The notes under the pieces are model-generated. The model saw nothing but the letters and a program-made list of their open reading frames with translations. It was not told where the DNA came from and did not search any database. Positions 34,404 to 43,086 of a stretch of DNA of 64,000 nucleotides are shown piece by piece. The translations under genes were made by a program, and so were the position numbers. The stretch lies in contig NZ_FNAJ01000014.1 in the NCBI RefSeq assembly GCF_900101905.1, positions 124,001-188,000 on the forward strand, read 5' to 3'. Source of the stretch: Myxococcus virescens (GTDB lineage: Bacteria; Myxococcota; Myxococcia; Myxococcales; Myxococcaceae). How positions within the stretch are numbered: position 1 is the stretch's first letter; every line of letters begins with the position of its first letter.

Positions 34404-36011
34404 ATGAACCTCTCGCGAGCCGCCCTTCTCGTCCTGCTCCAGCCGCTGGCCGTCCAGGCCGCGGAGTACCGCGTAGGCCCCGACCAGCAGTACACCCGCC
34501 TGGGTGACGTGCCCTGGGAGTCCCTCGAGCCCGGAGACACCGTCTTCGTCCACGCACGGCCCACGCCCTACGCGGAGAAGTGGGTCCTGGGCCGCAGGGG
34601 CACTGCCGCCGCGCCCATCACCGTGCGCGGCGTGAAGGACGCGCAGGGCAACCTGCCCGTCATCGTCGGCGAGAACGCCACCACGCGCTCGCAGCTCAAC
34701 TATTGGGGTGAGGAGCGCGGCATCCTGAAGATTGGTGGCTCCAACCGGCCCGCGGACACGATGCCCGCGCACCTGGTGGTGGAGAACCTCCACCTGCGCC
34801 GGGCACGCGGCGCCTTCACCGGCCGCAATGGCGCGTCCACCTACCTGGACAACGCCGCCGCCATCTTCATCGAGAAGGGCGAACACATCACCATCCGGGG
34901 CTGCGTGCTCGAGGACAGCGGCAACGGCCTGTTCATCGCCAATCAGGCGTCGAATGTCACCGTCGAGCACAGCCACATCCTGGGCAACGGCAACACCGGC
35001 AGCATCCTCGAGCACAACGCGTACACCGAAGCGCTGGGCATCACCTACCAGTTCAACCGATTCGGTCCGCTCTGCACCGGCTGTCTGGGCAACAACCTGA
35101 AGGACCGCTCGGCGGGCAGTCTCATCCGGTACAACTGGATTGAGGGAGGTAACCGGCAGCTCGACCTGGTGGACTCGTCCAGCGGAACGCTGCGCGCGGC
35201 GCCGTCGTATGCGCGGACCTTCGTCTACGGCAACGTCTTGCTGGAGCCCGAGGGCGCGGGCAACCGGCAAATCGTCCACTTCGGTGGCGACTCCGGCAAC
35301 ACGGCCAACTACCGGGGCACGCTCTACTTCTTCCACAACACCGTGGTGTCCAGCCGCACGGACCGGACCACGTTGTTGCGGCTGTCGCACCAGAACCAGA
35401 CGGCGCACGTGATGAACAACATGGTGCTGGTGGCCGCGGCCCATGGCAACACGCTGTCCCTCACGGACGAGGCGGGCACGCTCCGACATGGCGGCAACTG
35501 GTACAAGCCCGGCTACGTGAGCACCTTCGGCACGCTCACGGGCGCCGTGGTGGATGCGGGGGGGAATCTCACCGGAACCGACCCCGGGTTCATCAACCTC
35601 GCCGGACAGGACTTCCGCCTGGCCGCTGCCTCCACCCTGCGAAGTCAGGCGGTGGCGCTCCCCGCCGAGACCCGCAGCGAGCCCGTCACCTGGCAGTACG
35701 TGAAACACACCGCGGGTGAGCCGCGCGCCCAGGTGAGCCCGGCCCACATCGGCGCGTATGGGGATGCCTCCGAGCCAGGGACCGAGACACCGGACGCGGG
35801 CACGGGCACCGAGCCCGACGCGGGAACAGGCACGCCCACGGATGCGGGCACGGACACACCCATGGATGCGGGCACGACGCCGCAGCAGCCAGACGACACC
35901 GAGAATTCGGGTGGCTGCACAGCCGCTGGAGCCAGCTTCGCGGGCCCACTGGCGTTCGCGATTCTCGGCATCCTGGGACGCCGGAGGAGAAACCCGGCGC
36001 GAGGCCAGTAG
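34404..36011 (+). CDS. Right-handed beta-helix surface protein with MYXO-CTERM signal
   Basis: 535 residues. Signal peptide (cleaved near AVQAAEYRV), then parallel beta-helix rungs rich in Asn (EHITIRGCVLEDSGNGLFIA, VTVEHSHILGNGNTG, FVYGNVLLEP, MNNMVLVAA), the fold of polysaccharide lyases and related carbohydrate-active proteins. A Thr/Asp/Ala/Gly/Pro repeat linker follows (TPDAGTGTEPDAGTG), and a MYXO-CTERM-like end: SGGCTAAGAS, hydrophobic helix, GRRRRNP. It is exported and probably surface-sorted. No lyase catalytic residues can be assigned. The 300 bp upstream of it contain no gene. Confidence 0.8.
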   Translation: MNLSRAALLVLLQPLAVQAAEYRVGPDQQYTRLGDVPWESLEPGDTVFVHARPTPYAEKWVLGRRGTAAAPITVRGVKDAQGNLPVIVGENATTRSQLNYWGEERGILKIGGSNRPADTMPAHLVVENLHLRRARGAFTGRNGASTYLDNAAAIFIEKGEHITIRGCVLEDSGNGLFIANQASNVTVEHSHILGNGNTGSILEHNAYTEALGITYQFNRFGPLCTGCLGNNLKDRSAGSLIRYNWIEGGNRQLDLVDSSSGTLRAAPSYARTFVYGNVLLEPEGAGNRQIVHFGGDSGNTANYRGTLYFFHNTVVSSRTDRTTLLRLSHQNQTAHVMNNMVLVAAAHGNTLSLTDEAGTLRHGGNWYKPGYVSTFGTLTGAVVDAGGNLTGTDPGFINLAGQDFRLAAASTLRSQAVALPAETRSEPVTWQYVKHTAGEPRAQVSPAHIGAYGDASEPGTETPDAGTGTEPDAGTGTPTDAGTDTPMDAGTTPQQPDDTENSGGCTAAGASFAGPLAFAILGILGRRRRNPARGQ

Positions 36012-36018
36012 GTCCATC

Positions 36019-36043
36019 GGGAGCCTCGAAGTTCGAGGCTCCC
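36019..36043. terminator. Terminator hairpin between convergent genes
   Basis: GGGAGCCTCG (36019-36028) and CGAGGCTCCC (36034-36043) with a 5-nt loop, 8 bp after the beta-helix gene stop. Confidence 0.7.
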
Positions 36044-36052
36044 ACCACGGCC

Positions 36053-39000
36053 TCAAAAGACGTCGGGACGCGGAAGGACTTGCGCGGAATAGACGAGCAC
36101 GTGTCCCCCTTCGTCGAAGAAAGCCGGGTCGTGGCTGGAATTCACCTGGGTGGGGCCACCCACCGTGGCGATGGACTGCCCCATGGAGACCAGCGGCGCG
36201 TTGCATCGCTGAGGGAGCGCGGGAGTGTGCTTGGAGCAGGTCGTCCCCACCCTGTAGGACTCAGGACATGGCGCGGGTGGGCCACCGCAGGTGGAGCAAG
36301 GCAGGCCCACGGGGAATTCCTTGCTGCATTTCAGACACCAGTTGAAGCCAAGCGGAGGAGGCGCGGGGGGATAGGGGTGTGCGATGCAGGGCATGGTATT
36401 GGTACAGCCGACCACCCCACACTGCCACCTTTGCCAGGCGTAGCCGCACAGATGCCGCGCCTCGGTCGGACCGTGAGTCGGGCAGTCCCCGGGCGCGCTC
36501 CGCGTCTTGTTACAGCCGACGCACCACCGCAGTTCCTTGTCCTGGGTGCAAAGGCCCGGCACGGTCGCGTGCATGGCCGGATGGTCATCGCAGGCGTAGG
36601 CGCCATCCGTCACGCGTGCCACCGATGCGCACCGCTGACCATCGACGTTGAACACCAGGCCAGGCCGCGGGCCCCCAATCCAGGTGCACAGCTTTCCACG
36701 ACCAATGGACATGCCGAACGACGGGATGAGCTGGACCTGCACCCGAGGGTCACCAGCCACGGCGCCAGGGGGCTGCGGCCCGAAGGGGGGAACGGGGCTG
36801 TTCCCCCCGTGATAGAAAAGGTCCAGGCGGTTCATGGCGTGGTCCAGGCAGACCTCCAGGCCCAGGGTGACGCCATCCACCGTGACCACTGAGCCGCCTC
36901 CGTCGCCCGACAGGTTGATTTCCGACCCGACGCGGTTCGGCCGGTTCAACCAGGTGGCGCCCAGCCCCACCCGGTTGGGGCTCGCCGCCGGTACGTCCGT
37001 GGAGCCTTCCGTGGGAAGCGCCAGCCTGTCCGTGCCGCCATGGATCTCGATACGCCGGCCCAAGCCCGTTGGGTCGAACCAGGCATTGGCATTGTGGGAG
37101 TTGGGTCCCACGAAATCGATGGCGGAGACGTACTCCTTGTAGACGGCGGCCCCTTTCAACCCCTGGCTGAGCAGGGGTGCAGGCCAGCCCTTCTGGACCA
37201 TGACGACGTTGAAGACTTCCGTCGACCTGGGCTCGACGAGCTCCGCCGACCCGCTGGCGAAGCCCACCTTCTTGTTCGCCAGCGTGAGGCAGTACCGGCC
37301 CGCCCCCAGCGGCACACACCCTTTGATGTCGTCCTCTTCAGACCCCGTGCGCAGCTTCCACGGCGCAGCAGGCGCGGCGCCCGATGACGGAATGAAGATG
37401 CGAGAGCACACCCTGGAGTTGACCACGACCTCCGTGCAGGGTCCCGTCTGGTCAACGGTGTCAATCCAAGCCACGGGTTCGGACAAAGCGATAGGGCCTG
37501 GAACAAGGCCGCTCTTGCCGTCCACGGTGAGCTGGTACTCGCCGGGCGTGAGCGTCGTCGCGACGGCCTTGAGTGCGTGGTTCTGCCCAATCCCACGCAC
37601 CTTCCAGGTCGTTTCGGGAGGGCGCGAAAGCGCGACCTTGAGGACGTCATCCACGCCGGACGTATTGGCCTCGAGGAGGACCGCGTGGACCTGCCCCTCC
37701 CCGCCATGCGTGAGAGGCGTCCCGGTGGGCGCCCCCGTCACCGCATCCAACTCCTCGTGCGGGAGATAGCCGATGGCGCTGCCAAACACGAAGAGCCAGT
37801 CTGCGTACTCCGGCTTGTCCGTCTCCTGCCGGAGCTGCCGCGTGACGTCCCAGAGCTTCTCGACCGGATATCCACCGTCCTTTCCTCGGAAGTAGAACTC
37901 CGGGGCCATGAACAACTTGAGGACGTTCTCCTCGGGACGGATGTGGCCATCCGCCGCCGCGAGTCGAATGGCATCCTTCATCACATCGCAGCGCGTCTGG
38001 ATGTCGACGTCCGGGTCCGCGTCGCCCAGGTAGTCGATTCCGGGGCCAGGCACGCGAGCCTTCGTCCCCGGCTTGACGTTGAAGGCAATGAACTGCACCT
38101 GCGCATAGTCGAAGGCACGGACCTGGGTGGGCATCACGGCCAGCGCGAGGCCCAGCGGTTCGTCTTCGTCACTGTGCGCCTGGAGCTGCACCCGGTAGGG
38201 CAACTGGTCGCGGCGAATCGCGGCCTTGTCCCACGTCTTCCGCGCATCCTTCAGGAACTCGTAGCGCTTCCGGGTCCGGAGCTGCTGCTCGTCCAGGGGC
38301 GCGAAGAACACCACGTTGTCGTCCTTGTCCCAGACGACGACCTGCCCCCGCTTGAGCTTGCCGTGGTCCCCTTGCAGCTCCCACGAGACACTCAGCGTGT
38401 CCTCGTCGAGCTCGGGGTCCGCGCCCTTGACGGGCTTCCAGCGTGGAGCGAAAGGCGTCAGGAGGATTTTCGCCGCGTTGTCCCGGTCATCCTTGTAGTA
38501 CCGCACCAGCACGTCATAGGGCGCGCAGCCGTGGTGGATGAAGGTCCCCGTGCCCTCCCGCTTCAGCACGCCCTGCGTGGCCTCGCTCTCCCCTTTCCAG
38601 TCCGGGAGCTTCTGGGCCACGGCGGGCGGCCGCCTGTCAGCGACCTCGTAGCATTTGCGCCGGCGGAACAAGTGCGTGGAGCCCCCCTCCGTCGCATCCG
38701 TGTCGCAGGCCACCTGCCCGCCCTGAGGCGAAAGCGAGTGATACCCATGGGCGTGGACCTCGAAGTCCACCTTGTCGGCACTAGAGGCGACACCTTCCAG
38801 CACGTACTCCGCTTCGCAGGTGCCGGAGGGTGGCAGGAACCACCGGGTGAGCTTGCGGATGGACACCGCCGGAGCAGGAAACCGGCGCCGCACCTGCACG
38901 GTGTGCGCCGTGTCCAGGGCGAGCGGCGCGGCGGGCTTCCACGGCACGGGTTTGTGAATGAAGGGCTTCGGTCCCAGCGCGGGGTCGAGCAGCGACGCGA

Positions 39001-39205
39001 GCGGGTCCGTCTCCGGCCTGGCGCAACCCACGAGTTCGATCAGCGCGCGGTTGATTTCCGCCGGGACGAGGGTGCCCCAATTGTAGAGGGCCACGTCGTT
39101 CAACCGTCCGGTGAGACCGTTCGTGTCGAGCAACTCACCCAGTGTCTGCCGGTGCGTCACATCAATCTTGTTGGAATCCGACCGGCGGGCGAAGACAGGA
39201 GGCAT
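36053..39205 (-). CDS. Large multidomain protein with nitrilase-like catalytic domain, possible secreted effector
   Basis: 1050 residues. The N-terminus (TLGELLDTNGLTGRLNDVALYNWGT) resembles openings of proteins encoded beside type VI or other contact-delivery genes. Residues about 370-800 fit the nitrilase superfamily: Glu436 in MAPEFYFR, Lys690 in AAVYKEYVSAIDF, Cys786 in LEVCLDH, the expected E-K-C triad but with about 150 extra residues inserted between Glu and Lys. The last 200 residues contain many Cys/His pairs (CVGCNKT, CGVVGCTN, CLKCSKE, CSTCGG), zinc-ribbon-like. No signal peptide. It is the last of three overlapping or closely spaced genes. Activity would be amide or nitrile hydrolysis; target unknown. 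Confidence 0.6.
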   Translation of the reverse strand: MPPVFARRSDSNKIDVTHRQTLGELLDTNGLTGRLNDVALYNWGTLVPAEINRALIELVGCARPETDPLASLLDPALGPKPFIHKPVPWKPAAPLALDTAHTVQVRRRFPAPAVSIRKLTRWFLPPSGTCEAEYVLEGVASSADKVDFEVHAHGYHSLSPQGGQVACDTDATEGGSTHLFRRRKCYEVADRRPPAVAQKLPDWKGESEATQGVLKREGTGTFIHHGCAPYDVLVRYYKDDRDNAAKILLTPFAPRWKPVKGADPELDEDTLSVSWELQGDHGKLKRGQVVVWDKDDNVVFFAPLDEQQLRTRKRYEFLKDARKTWDKAAIRRDQLPYRVQLQAHSDEDEPLGLALAVMPTQVRAFDYAQVQFIAFNVKPGTKARVPGPGIDYLGDADPDVDIQTRCDVMKDAIRLAAADGHIRPEENVLKLFMAPEFYFRGKDGGYPVEKLWDVTRQLRQETDKPEYADWLFVFGSAIGYLPHEELDAVTGAPTGTPLTHGGEGQVHAVLLEANTSGVDDVLKVALSRPPETTWKVRGIGQNHALKAVATTLTPGEYQLTVDGKSGLVPGPIALSEPVAWIDTVDQTGPCTEVVVNSRVCSRIFIPSSGAAPAAPWKLRTGSEEDDIKGCVPLGAGRYCLTLANKKVGFASGSAELVEPRSTEVFNVVMVQKGWPAPLLSQGLKGAAVYKEYVSAIDFVGPNSHNANAWFDPTGLGRRIEIHGGTDRLALPTEGSTDVPAASPNRVGLGATWLNRPNRVGSEINLSGDGGGSVVTVDGVTLGLEVCLDHAMNRLDLFYHGGNSPVPPFGPQPPGAVAGDPRVQVQLIPSFGMSIGRGKLCTWIGGPRPGLVFNVDGQRCASVARVTDGAYACDDHPAMHATVPGLCTQDKELRWCVGCNKTRSAPGDCPTHGPTEARHLCGYAWQRWQCGVVGCTNTMPCIAHPYPPAPPPLGFNWCLKCSKEFPVGLPCSTCGGPPAPCPESYRVGTTCSKHTPALPQRCNAPLVSMGQSIATVGGPTQVNSSHDPAFFDEGGHVLVYSAQVLPRPDVF

Positions 39206-39217
39206 GGACGCCCTCCG

Positions 39218-40180
39218 TTACGGGTTCAAGGCCATGAACTCGAAGACTTCGGGGGCGCCGTCGTCCTCGAGCTCGAGTGCGTCGAGCGTCAACGCGGTCT
39301 GAGGTCCATTCACCAGGGGAATGTCCTCACTGACGCCGTGGTCGAGCACCCACTGCCTTGGCGAGGCACTCGGCGGCCATTGGACGGTGACGTGCGGCCG
39401 GTCGATGGGCGCCATCGTCCCATCAGGCCGCTGGAGCTGGACGGCGAGCTTGAGCTGTCCCAGTTGCTGGACCTGGAAGTGGAATTGAGACCGGCCCGCG
39501 GGGATGTCCAGCACAGGTGCGGCGTCCAGCAACTGACCCGTGGCGGAATAGAGCTGGAACTTGCCGCCTCCCGCGAAGCGCAGGGCGAGCGGATAGGGCC
39601 CGGGCACCAGCGGTTCCCCACTCCATCCCACCAGGCCCGAGGTCCCCGTGGCCTGAGCCAGGGGATGGGCATCCCCCAGCGTGAGTTCCACGCCGCCGAC
39701 ACCCGCGGCATCGTGCTTCCATCGCAGCAGGAACTCGGGGCGCGCCCCCACTTCGACTGGGACCAGGCACACCGGGCAGGTGTTCAAGATGACCGGCTGC
39801 TCCCGGGCCCCTGGATTCAGGAGCAGGTCGTCCACCGCCGAGAGGCCATCCACCGTGACGGTGTAGGCCCCCGCATCCAAGGGCAGGAACCGAGCCACGC
39901 CATCGTCTTGCGTCGCGGCCGTCATGTCATTCACGGCGTAGCGCAGGACGCGGCCCTTGGGCTGCATGGCCTTGTTGCGGTGCGGATCGTACACGGGAGG
40001 GATGAGCCGGATGGCGCGTCCCGACAGCGACACCTGGACCTGCCCCAGCATCTCCTGGGTGTCTGCCCGATAGACGAGCACCAACAGGCCCGTCTGGTGC
40101 TGGACACAGGGAAGAGTCGAAGTCCCCACGACGGTCGACGCGGTCTTCTCCGCGGCCTTCAAGGCGGCGTCGAGATTCAT
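39218..40180 (-). CDS. Hypothetical beta-rich protein encoded before the nitrilase-domain protein
   Basis: 320 residues, 12 bp upstream of the 1050-residue protein gene and overlapping the preceding gene by ATGA. Beta-sandwich-like segments repeat (GVARFLPLDAGAYTVTVDGL, LVPGPYPLALRFAGGGKF, IPAGRSQFHFQVQQLGQL), as in Ig-like or carboxypeptidase-regulatory domains. A Cys pair CPVC is near the middle. No signal peptide. The fixed order suggests a chaperone, spike or adaptor for the downstream protein; that is inference. Confidence 0.55.
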   Translation of the reverse strand: MNLDAALKAAEKTASTVVGTSTLPCVQHQTGLLVLVYRADTQEMLGQVQVSLSGRAIRLIPPVYDPHRNKAMQPKGRVLRYAVNDMTAATQDDGVARFLPLDAGAYTVTVDGLSAVDDLLLNPGAREQPVILNTCPVCLVPVEVGARPEFLLRWKHDAAGVGGVELTLGDAHPLAQATGTSGLVGWSGEPLVPGPYPLALRFAGGGKFQLYSATGQLLDAAPVLDIPAGRSQFHFQVQQLGQLKLAVQLQRPDGTMAPIDRPHVTVQWPPSASPRQWVLDHGVSEDIPLVNGPQTALTLDALELEDDGAPEVFEFMALNP

Positions 40181-40542
40181 CCATTCCCCTCGCGCGCCTG
40201 AGCCAGCTCCAAGCGCGCATAGATGAGATTGAGCTTCTCGGAAGCCGGCCGCTGAGCATCCGTGAGCAGGTCTCCCATCCAGCGGGTGGCTGGCGCCTTC
40301 TCGAACCCGGGCCCGAATTCGATGAACAAGAAGACGTACAACGTCACCTCACGGGCGTCCGTGATGCCGTGACGCTCGGCATGGGCGATGCCATCCTCCA
40401 CCGTGCCGCGCAGGACCCTCGCATCCTGGAGTCGCGCGTCTCCCGGAAATACCGAGGGCAGGCTATGGAGCGTCTCCGCGATGAAGCGCTCGCGCCCTTG
40501 CGCGTTCATGAAAGCCATCTGCTCCGGACGGATTCTCAGCAT
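40177..40542 (-). CDS. Small helical protein of a delivery-associated family
   Basis: 121 residues from the ATG at 40542 (the open frame runs further, but the region upstream is AT-rich and non-coding). The opening MLRIRPEQMAFMNAQGRERF is the start found in small proteins beside VgrG/PAAR-type and related effector loci in many Proteobacteria. Further helices (HAERHGITDAREVTLYVFLF, FGPGFEK) match that family's layout. First gene of the three-gene cassette ending in the nitrilase-domain protein. Role probably adaptor or regulator; family link is from memory and unverified. Confidence 0.6.
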   Translation of the reverse strand: MLRIRPEQMAFMNAQGRERFIAETLHSLPSVFPGDARLQDARVLRGTVEDGIAHAERHGITDAREVTLYVFLFIEFGPGFEKAPATRWMGDLLTDAQRPASEKLNLIYARLELAQAREGNG

Positions 40543-40796
40543 GGCGGGCACGGAGGCTATCAACAGCAACAAAGCAGGAATAGATGTAATCGAAGCAAAA
40601 TCAATGCCCTTGGAATGCCACCTCACGCTCGACACATCCTTCCCCTGCGCCGAGCAGCCCGTATGCTCGGGGCGTGAGGTGGATGCGTCAGGCAGGACAA
40701 GCGTGGGGCCCGAGGCCTTGGCGGACGGCACTCGCCAGTTCCGCCCGGTGGCCAACGAAGGAGCCTTCACGAGCGAGGCAGCGCCACCGAATCGTC

Positions 40797-41612
40797 GTGG
40801 CCCTGGCGCGTGTCTCCCGCGCCTTCGAGTTTCCCCGCACGATTCTGCACGTCGCGAAGTCCGCCAGTGGCCCCATCATCGTCAGCGAGGACGACGAGGG
40901 CCGCCGCTACCTCCAGTTCGGGTGGATTGGCGCATTCCAGAGCGCGATGTGGCCGGGCTTCCCGCTGCGCCTGGAGCTGGACTACACGCGAGCGGTGGCG
41001 GCGACGCTGGCCTTCGTGCCCGAGCCCTCGCGCCTGCTCGTCGTGGGACTGGGAGGCGGCACCATTCCCACCTTCCTCCGCGCGGTGCTCCCGCACGCGC
41101 ACATCGACGCGGTGGAAATCCAGCCCCAGGTGCTGGACATGGCCCGGCGCTACTTCGACTTCCACGAGGACGAGGCCCTGCACGCCCATCTCACGGACGG
41201 ACGGCGTTTCATCGAATCACCCGGGGCGCCGTATGACGTCATCATCCTGGATGCCTACGGCACGCGAAGCATCCCGCCGGCGCTGGCGACGCAGGAGTTC
41301 CTGCGGGCCACGCAGGCGAGGCTGACGCCGGACGGGGTGGTGGTGGGCAACGTGCTCCGGAAGTCGGGCCGGCCCGGCTCGCTGATGGACCCGCTGTGGC
41401 GGGCCAGCTTCCCGCAGCTCTACGCCTTCGACGTGCAGGCGTCGGACAACCGCATCCTCGTGGGGCTGCCCCATGCGCGCAGGCTCCTCCGTGCGCGATT
41501 GCTGGCACGCGCCGGGCAGCTCGCGCGCGAATGGGGCGTGCCCTTCAACCTCCGCGCACGGGTGGCCCGCCGCGTGAGCGTCAGCCGCACCCCTGCGAAC
41601 AGCCACGGCTGA
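40797..41612 (+). CDS. Spermidine synthase-like SAM-dependent enzyme
   Basis: About 271 residues from a GTG at 40797; the start is uncertain. The SAM/decarboxy-SAM site reads LLVVGLGGGTIPTFL, then AVEIQPQVLDMARRYF and DGRRFIESPGAPYDVIILDAYG, as in spermidine synthases and related SpeE-like methyltransferases. The catalytic Asp of aminopropyltransferases would be that in LDAYG. Many myxobacterial relatives are orphan SpeE-like proteins, so true polyamine synthesis is not assured. Confidence 0.72.
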   Translation: MALARVSRAFEFPRTILHVAKSASGPIIVSEDDEGRRYLQFGWIGAFQSAMWPGFPLRLELDYTRAVAATLAFVPEPSRLLVVGLGGGTIPTFLRAVLPHAHIDAVEIQPQVLDMARRYFDFHEDEALHAHLTDGRRFIESPGAPYDVIILDAYGTRSIPPALATQEFLRATQARLTPDGVVVGNVLRKSGRPGSLMDPLWRASFPQLYAFDVQASDNRILVGLPHARRLLRARLLARAGQLAREWGVPFNLRARVARRVSVSRTPANSHG

Positions 41613-41646
41613 CGCGCAGGTATCGACTGACGTCGAGTTGAAAGCG

Positions 41647-41673
41647 GCCCCCTGCCCCATACGGACAGGGGGC
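41647..41673. terminator. Terminator hairpin between convergent genes
   Basis: GCCCCCTG (41647-41654) and CAGGGGGC (41666-41673), 8-bp stem with an 11-nt loop. Confidence 0.6.
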
Positions 41674-41697
41674 GGCACCACCGTGCCGTCGGGCAGC

Positions 41698-42174
41698 CTA
41701 CTGGTCCGCACCGTCGTACGCGCGCTGCAAGCCCTGGATGTCGAGCTTCACCATGCCCAGCATGGCTTCCATCACCCGGCGCGCCTTCTCCGGGTCCTTG
41801 TCATTCAGCATCTTCCCCAACACGGACGGGACGATTTGCCAGGACAGGCCGAAGCGGTCCTTGAGCCAGCCACACTGCTGTGTCTGGCCTCCGCCCTCCA
41901 GGAGCTTCGACCACAGCTCATCCACCTCTTCCTGCGTCTGACAGTCCACGAACAGGGAGATGGCCTCGGTGAACTTGTAGTGAGGCCCGCCGTTCAGCGC
42001 CATGAACTGCTGTCCATGAAGCTGGAACGTGCCAGAGACGACCGGCGCGGTGTCCGAGTCCCCAGCGCGGTTGAGGCTGAGAATCTTCGCGTCCTTCTTG
42101 AAGACGGACACGTAGAACTTCATGGCTTCTTCCGCGTTGCCGTCGAACCACAGGAAAGGCGTGATCTTCTGCAT
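41698..42174 (-). CDS. PhnB-like VOC protein
   Basis: 158 residues. The pattern ITPFLWFDGNAEEAMKFY, then MALNGGPHYKFTEAISLFV and RFGLSWQIVP is the PhnB/3-demethylubiquinone methyltransferase-like branch of the VOC superfamily. Despite that family label, most members have no known activity. It lies 34 bp downstream of a TetR-family gene and is probably cotranscribed with and controlled by it. Confidence 0.8.
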   Translation of the reverse strand: MQKITPFLWFDGNAEEAMKFYVSVFKKDAKILSLNRAGDSDTAPVVSGTFQLHGQQFMALNGGPHYKFTEAISLFVDCQTQEEVDELWSKLLEGGGQTQQCGWLKDRFGLSWQIVPSVLGKMLNDKDPEKARRVMEAMLGMVKLDIQGLQRAYDGADQ

Positions 42175-42208
42175 GGTGCGGTCTCCTCTGTTCAGGATGC
42201 GCCCGGCG

Positions 42209-42856
42209 TCAGGCGCGCTTGGATTGCTTGGACTTTGATTTCACCGGCGACTCGAAGAGCCCATCCAGGTACGTGCGCATCTGGCGCAGGTTCTCGAGGA
42301 CCATTTCGGGCCGCTGCCGCGTCTTGCCCACCAGCATCGAGCCCTGCCACGTGCTGTAGAGCATCCAGGCCACGGCGTCGGGGTCGAAGCCCACGCGCGG
42401 CGGATGCAGCCGCTTCGCCTCCGTGAGCAGCCCCGCCACCGCGCCGACCCAGGCCTCCATGTGGCCTTCACCCGCCTGGCGCACAATGGCGTTCGACAGC
42501 GCCAGCTCCTGGGACAGCATGCCCACCATGCACGTGAGCATCCCGCCGTGCTGGCGAGCCAGGTCGCTCATGACGTCCAGCAGCCGGTGCAGCTTCTCCA
42601 GCGGGTCCACGCCGGGCTCGTCCCAGGCCTCGGCGTACAGCCCCATGCCCATCTCCGCGAAGGCGGCCATCGCGGCGAGGCCCATCGCCTCCTTCGACTC
42701 GAAGTGGTGGAAGAAGCTGCCCTTGGTCAGCCCGGCCTCGGCGCAAATCTGGTCCACCGTCGTCGCCGAAAACCCCTGACGCATCATCAGGTGCGTCGCG
42801 GCCGCGATGAGCTGACGCCGCGTCTCGGGGGCGTCACGCCTTCGTCGGGTGGGCAT
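42209..42856 (-). CDS. TetR-family transcriptional regulator
   Basis: 215 residues from MPTRRRRD at 42856; an ATG 9 bp earlier lies inside the putative operator. The DNA-binding domain is classic: RRQLIAAATHLMMRQGFSAT, VDQICAEAGLTKGSFFHHFE. The C-terminus carries a basic Lys/Ser tail (KSKSKQSKRA). The gene for a PhnB-like protein follows in the same direction. A quasi-palindrome at 42864 adjoins the start codon, consistent with self-repression. Confidence 0.82.
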   Translation of the reverse strand: MPTRRRRDAPETRRQLIAAATHLMMRQGFSATTVDQICAEAGLTKGSFFHHFESKEAMGLAAMAAFAEMGMGLYAEAWDEPGVDPLEKLHRLLDVMSDLARQHGGMLTCMVGMLSQELALSNAIVRQAGEGHMEAWVGAVAGLLTEAKRLHPPRVGFDPDAVAWMLYSTWQGSMLVGKTRQRPEMVLENLRQMRTYLDGLFESPVKSKSKQSKRA

Positions 42857-42863
42857 CTGGCTC

Positions 42864-42881
42864 ATACAGACTGGTTGGTAT
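42864..42881. promoter_or_regulatory. Putative TetR operator at the start of the TetR gene
   Basis: ATACAGACTGGTTGGTAT has ATAC/GTAT ends and AC/GT inner pairs, 12 of 18 positions symmetric, typical of TetR-family operators. It overlaps or directly precedes the regulator's start codon. Confidence 0.5.
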
Positions 42882-43086
42882 GTATTGAATCCACCCCACC
42901 CCGTCAAGCGACAGGGGGAACGGAAGCTTCCAGCGCCGTGAGCCAGGAGACGCACAGAACGCACAACGGAGACACGGTCGACATTGCCCATCCGCCCCCG
43001 CAGCGGATAAGCCGTTGAAAATGACTCACAGCGTCGGGTTCACGGCTCGCGCCGTCCCGCCGCTCCTTTCGAACCGGAGTTCCTGG

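Noticed and set aside
35780..35880. Tandem DNA repeats, possible CRISPR or minisatellite
   Set aside because: Low-complexity Thr-Asp-Ala-Gly linker of the beta-helix protein; no spacers. No CRISPR array was seen anywhere.
37577..40201. Very long plus-strand open frame antisense to the nitrilase cassette
   Set aside because: Arg/Gly/Val-rich shadow of the minus-strand genes, which have clear domains and overlaps. Similar shadows at 8674-10551 and 21804-24002 were dropped for the same reason.
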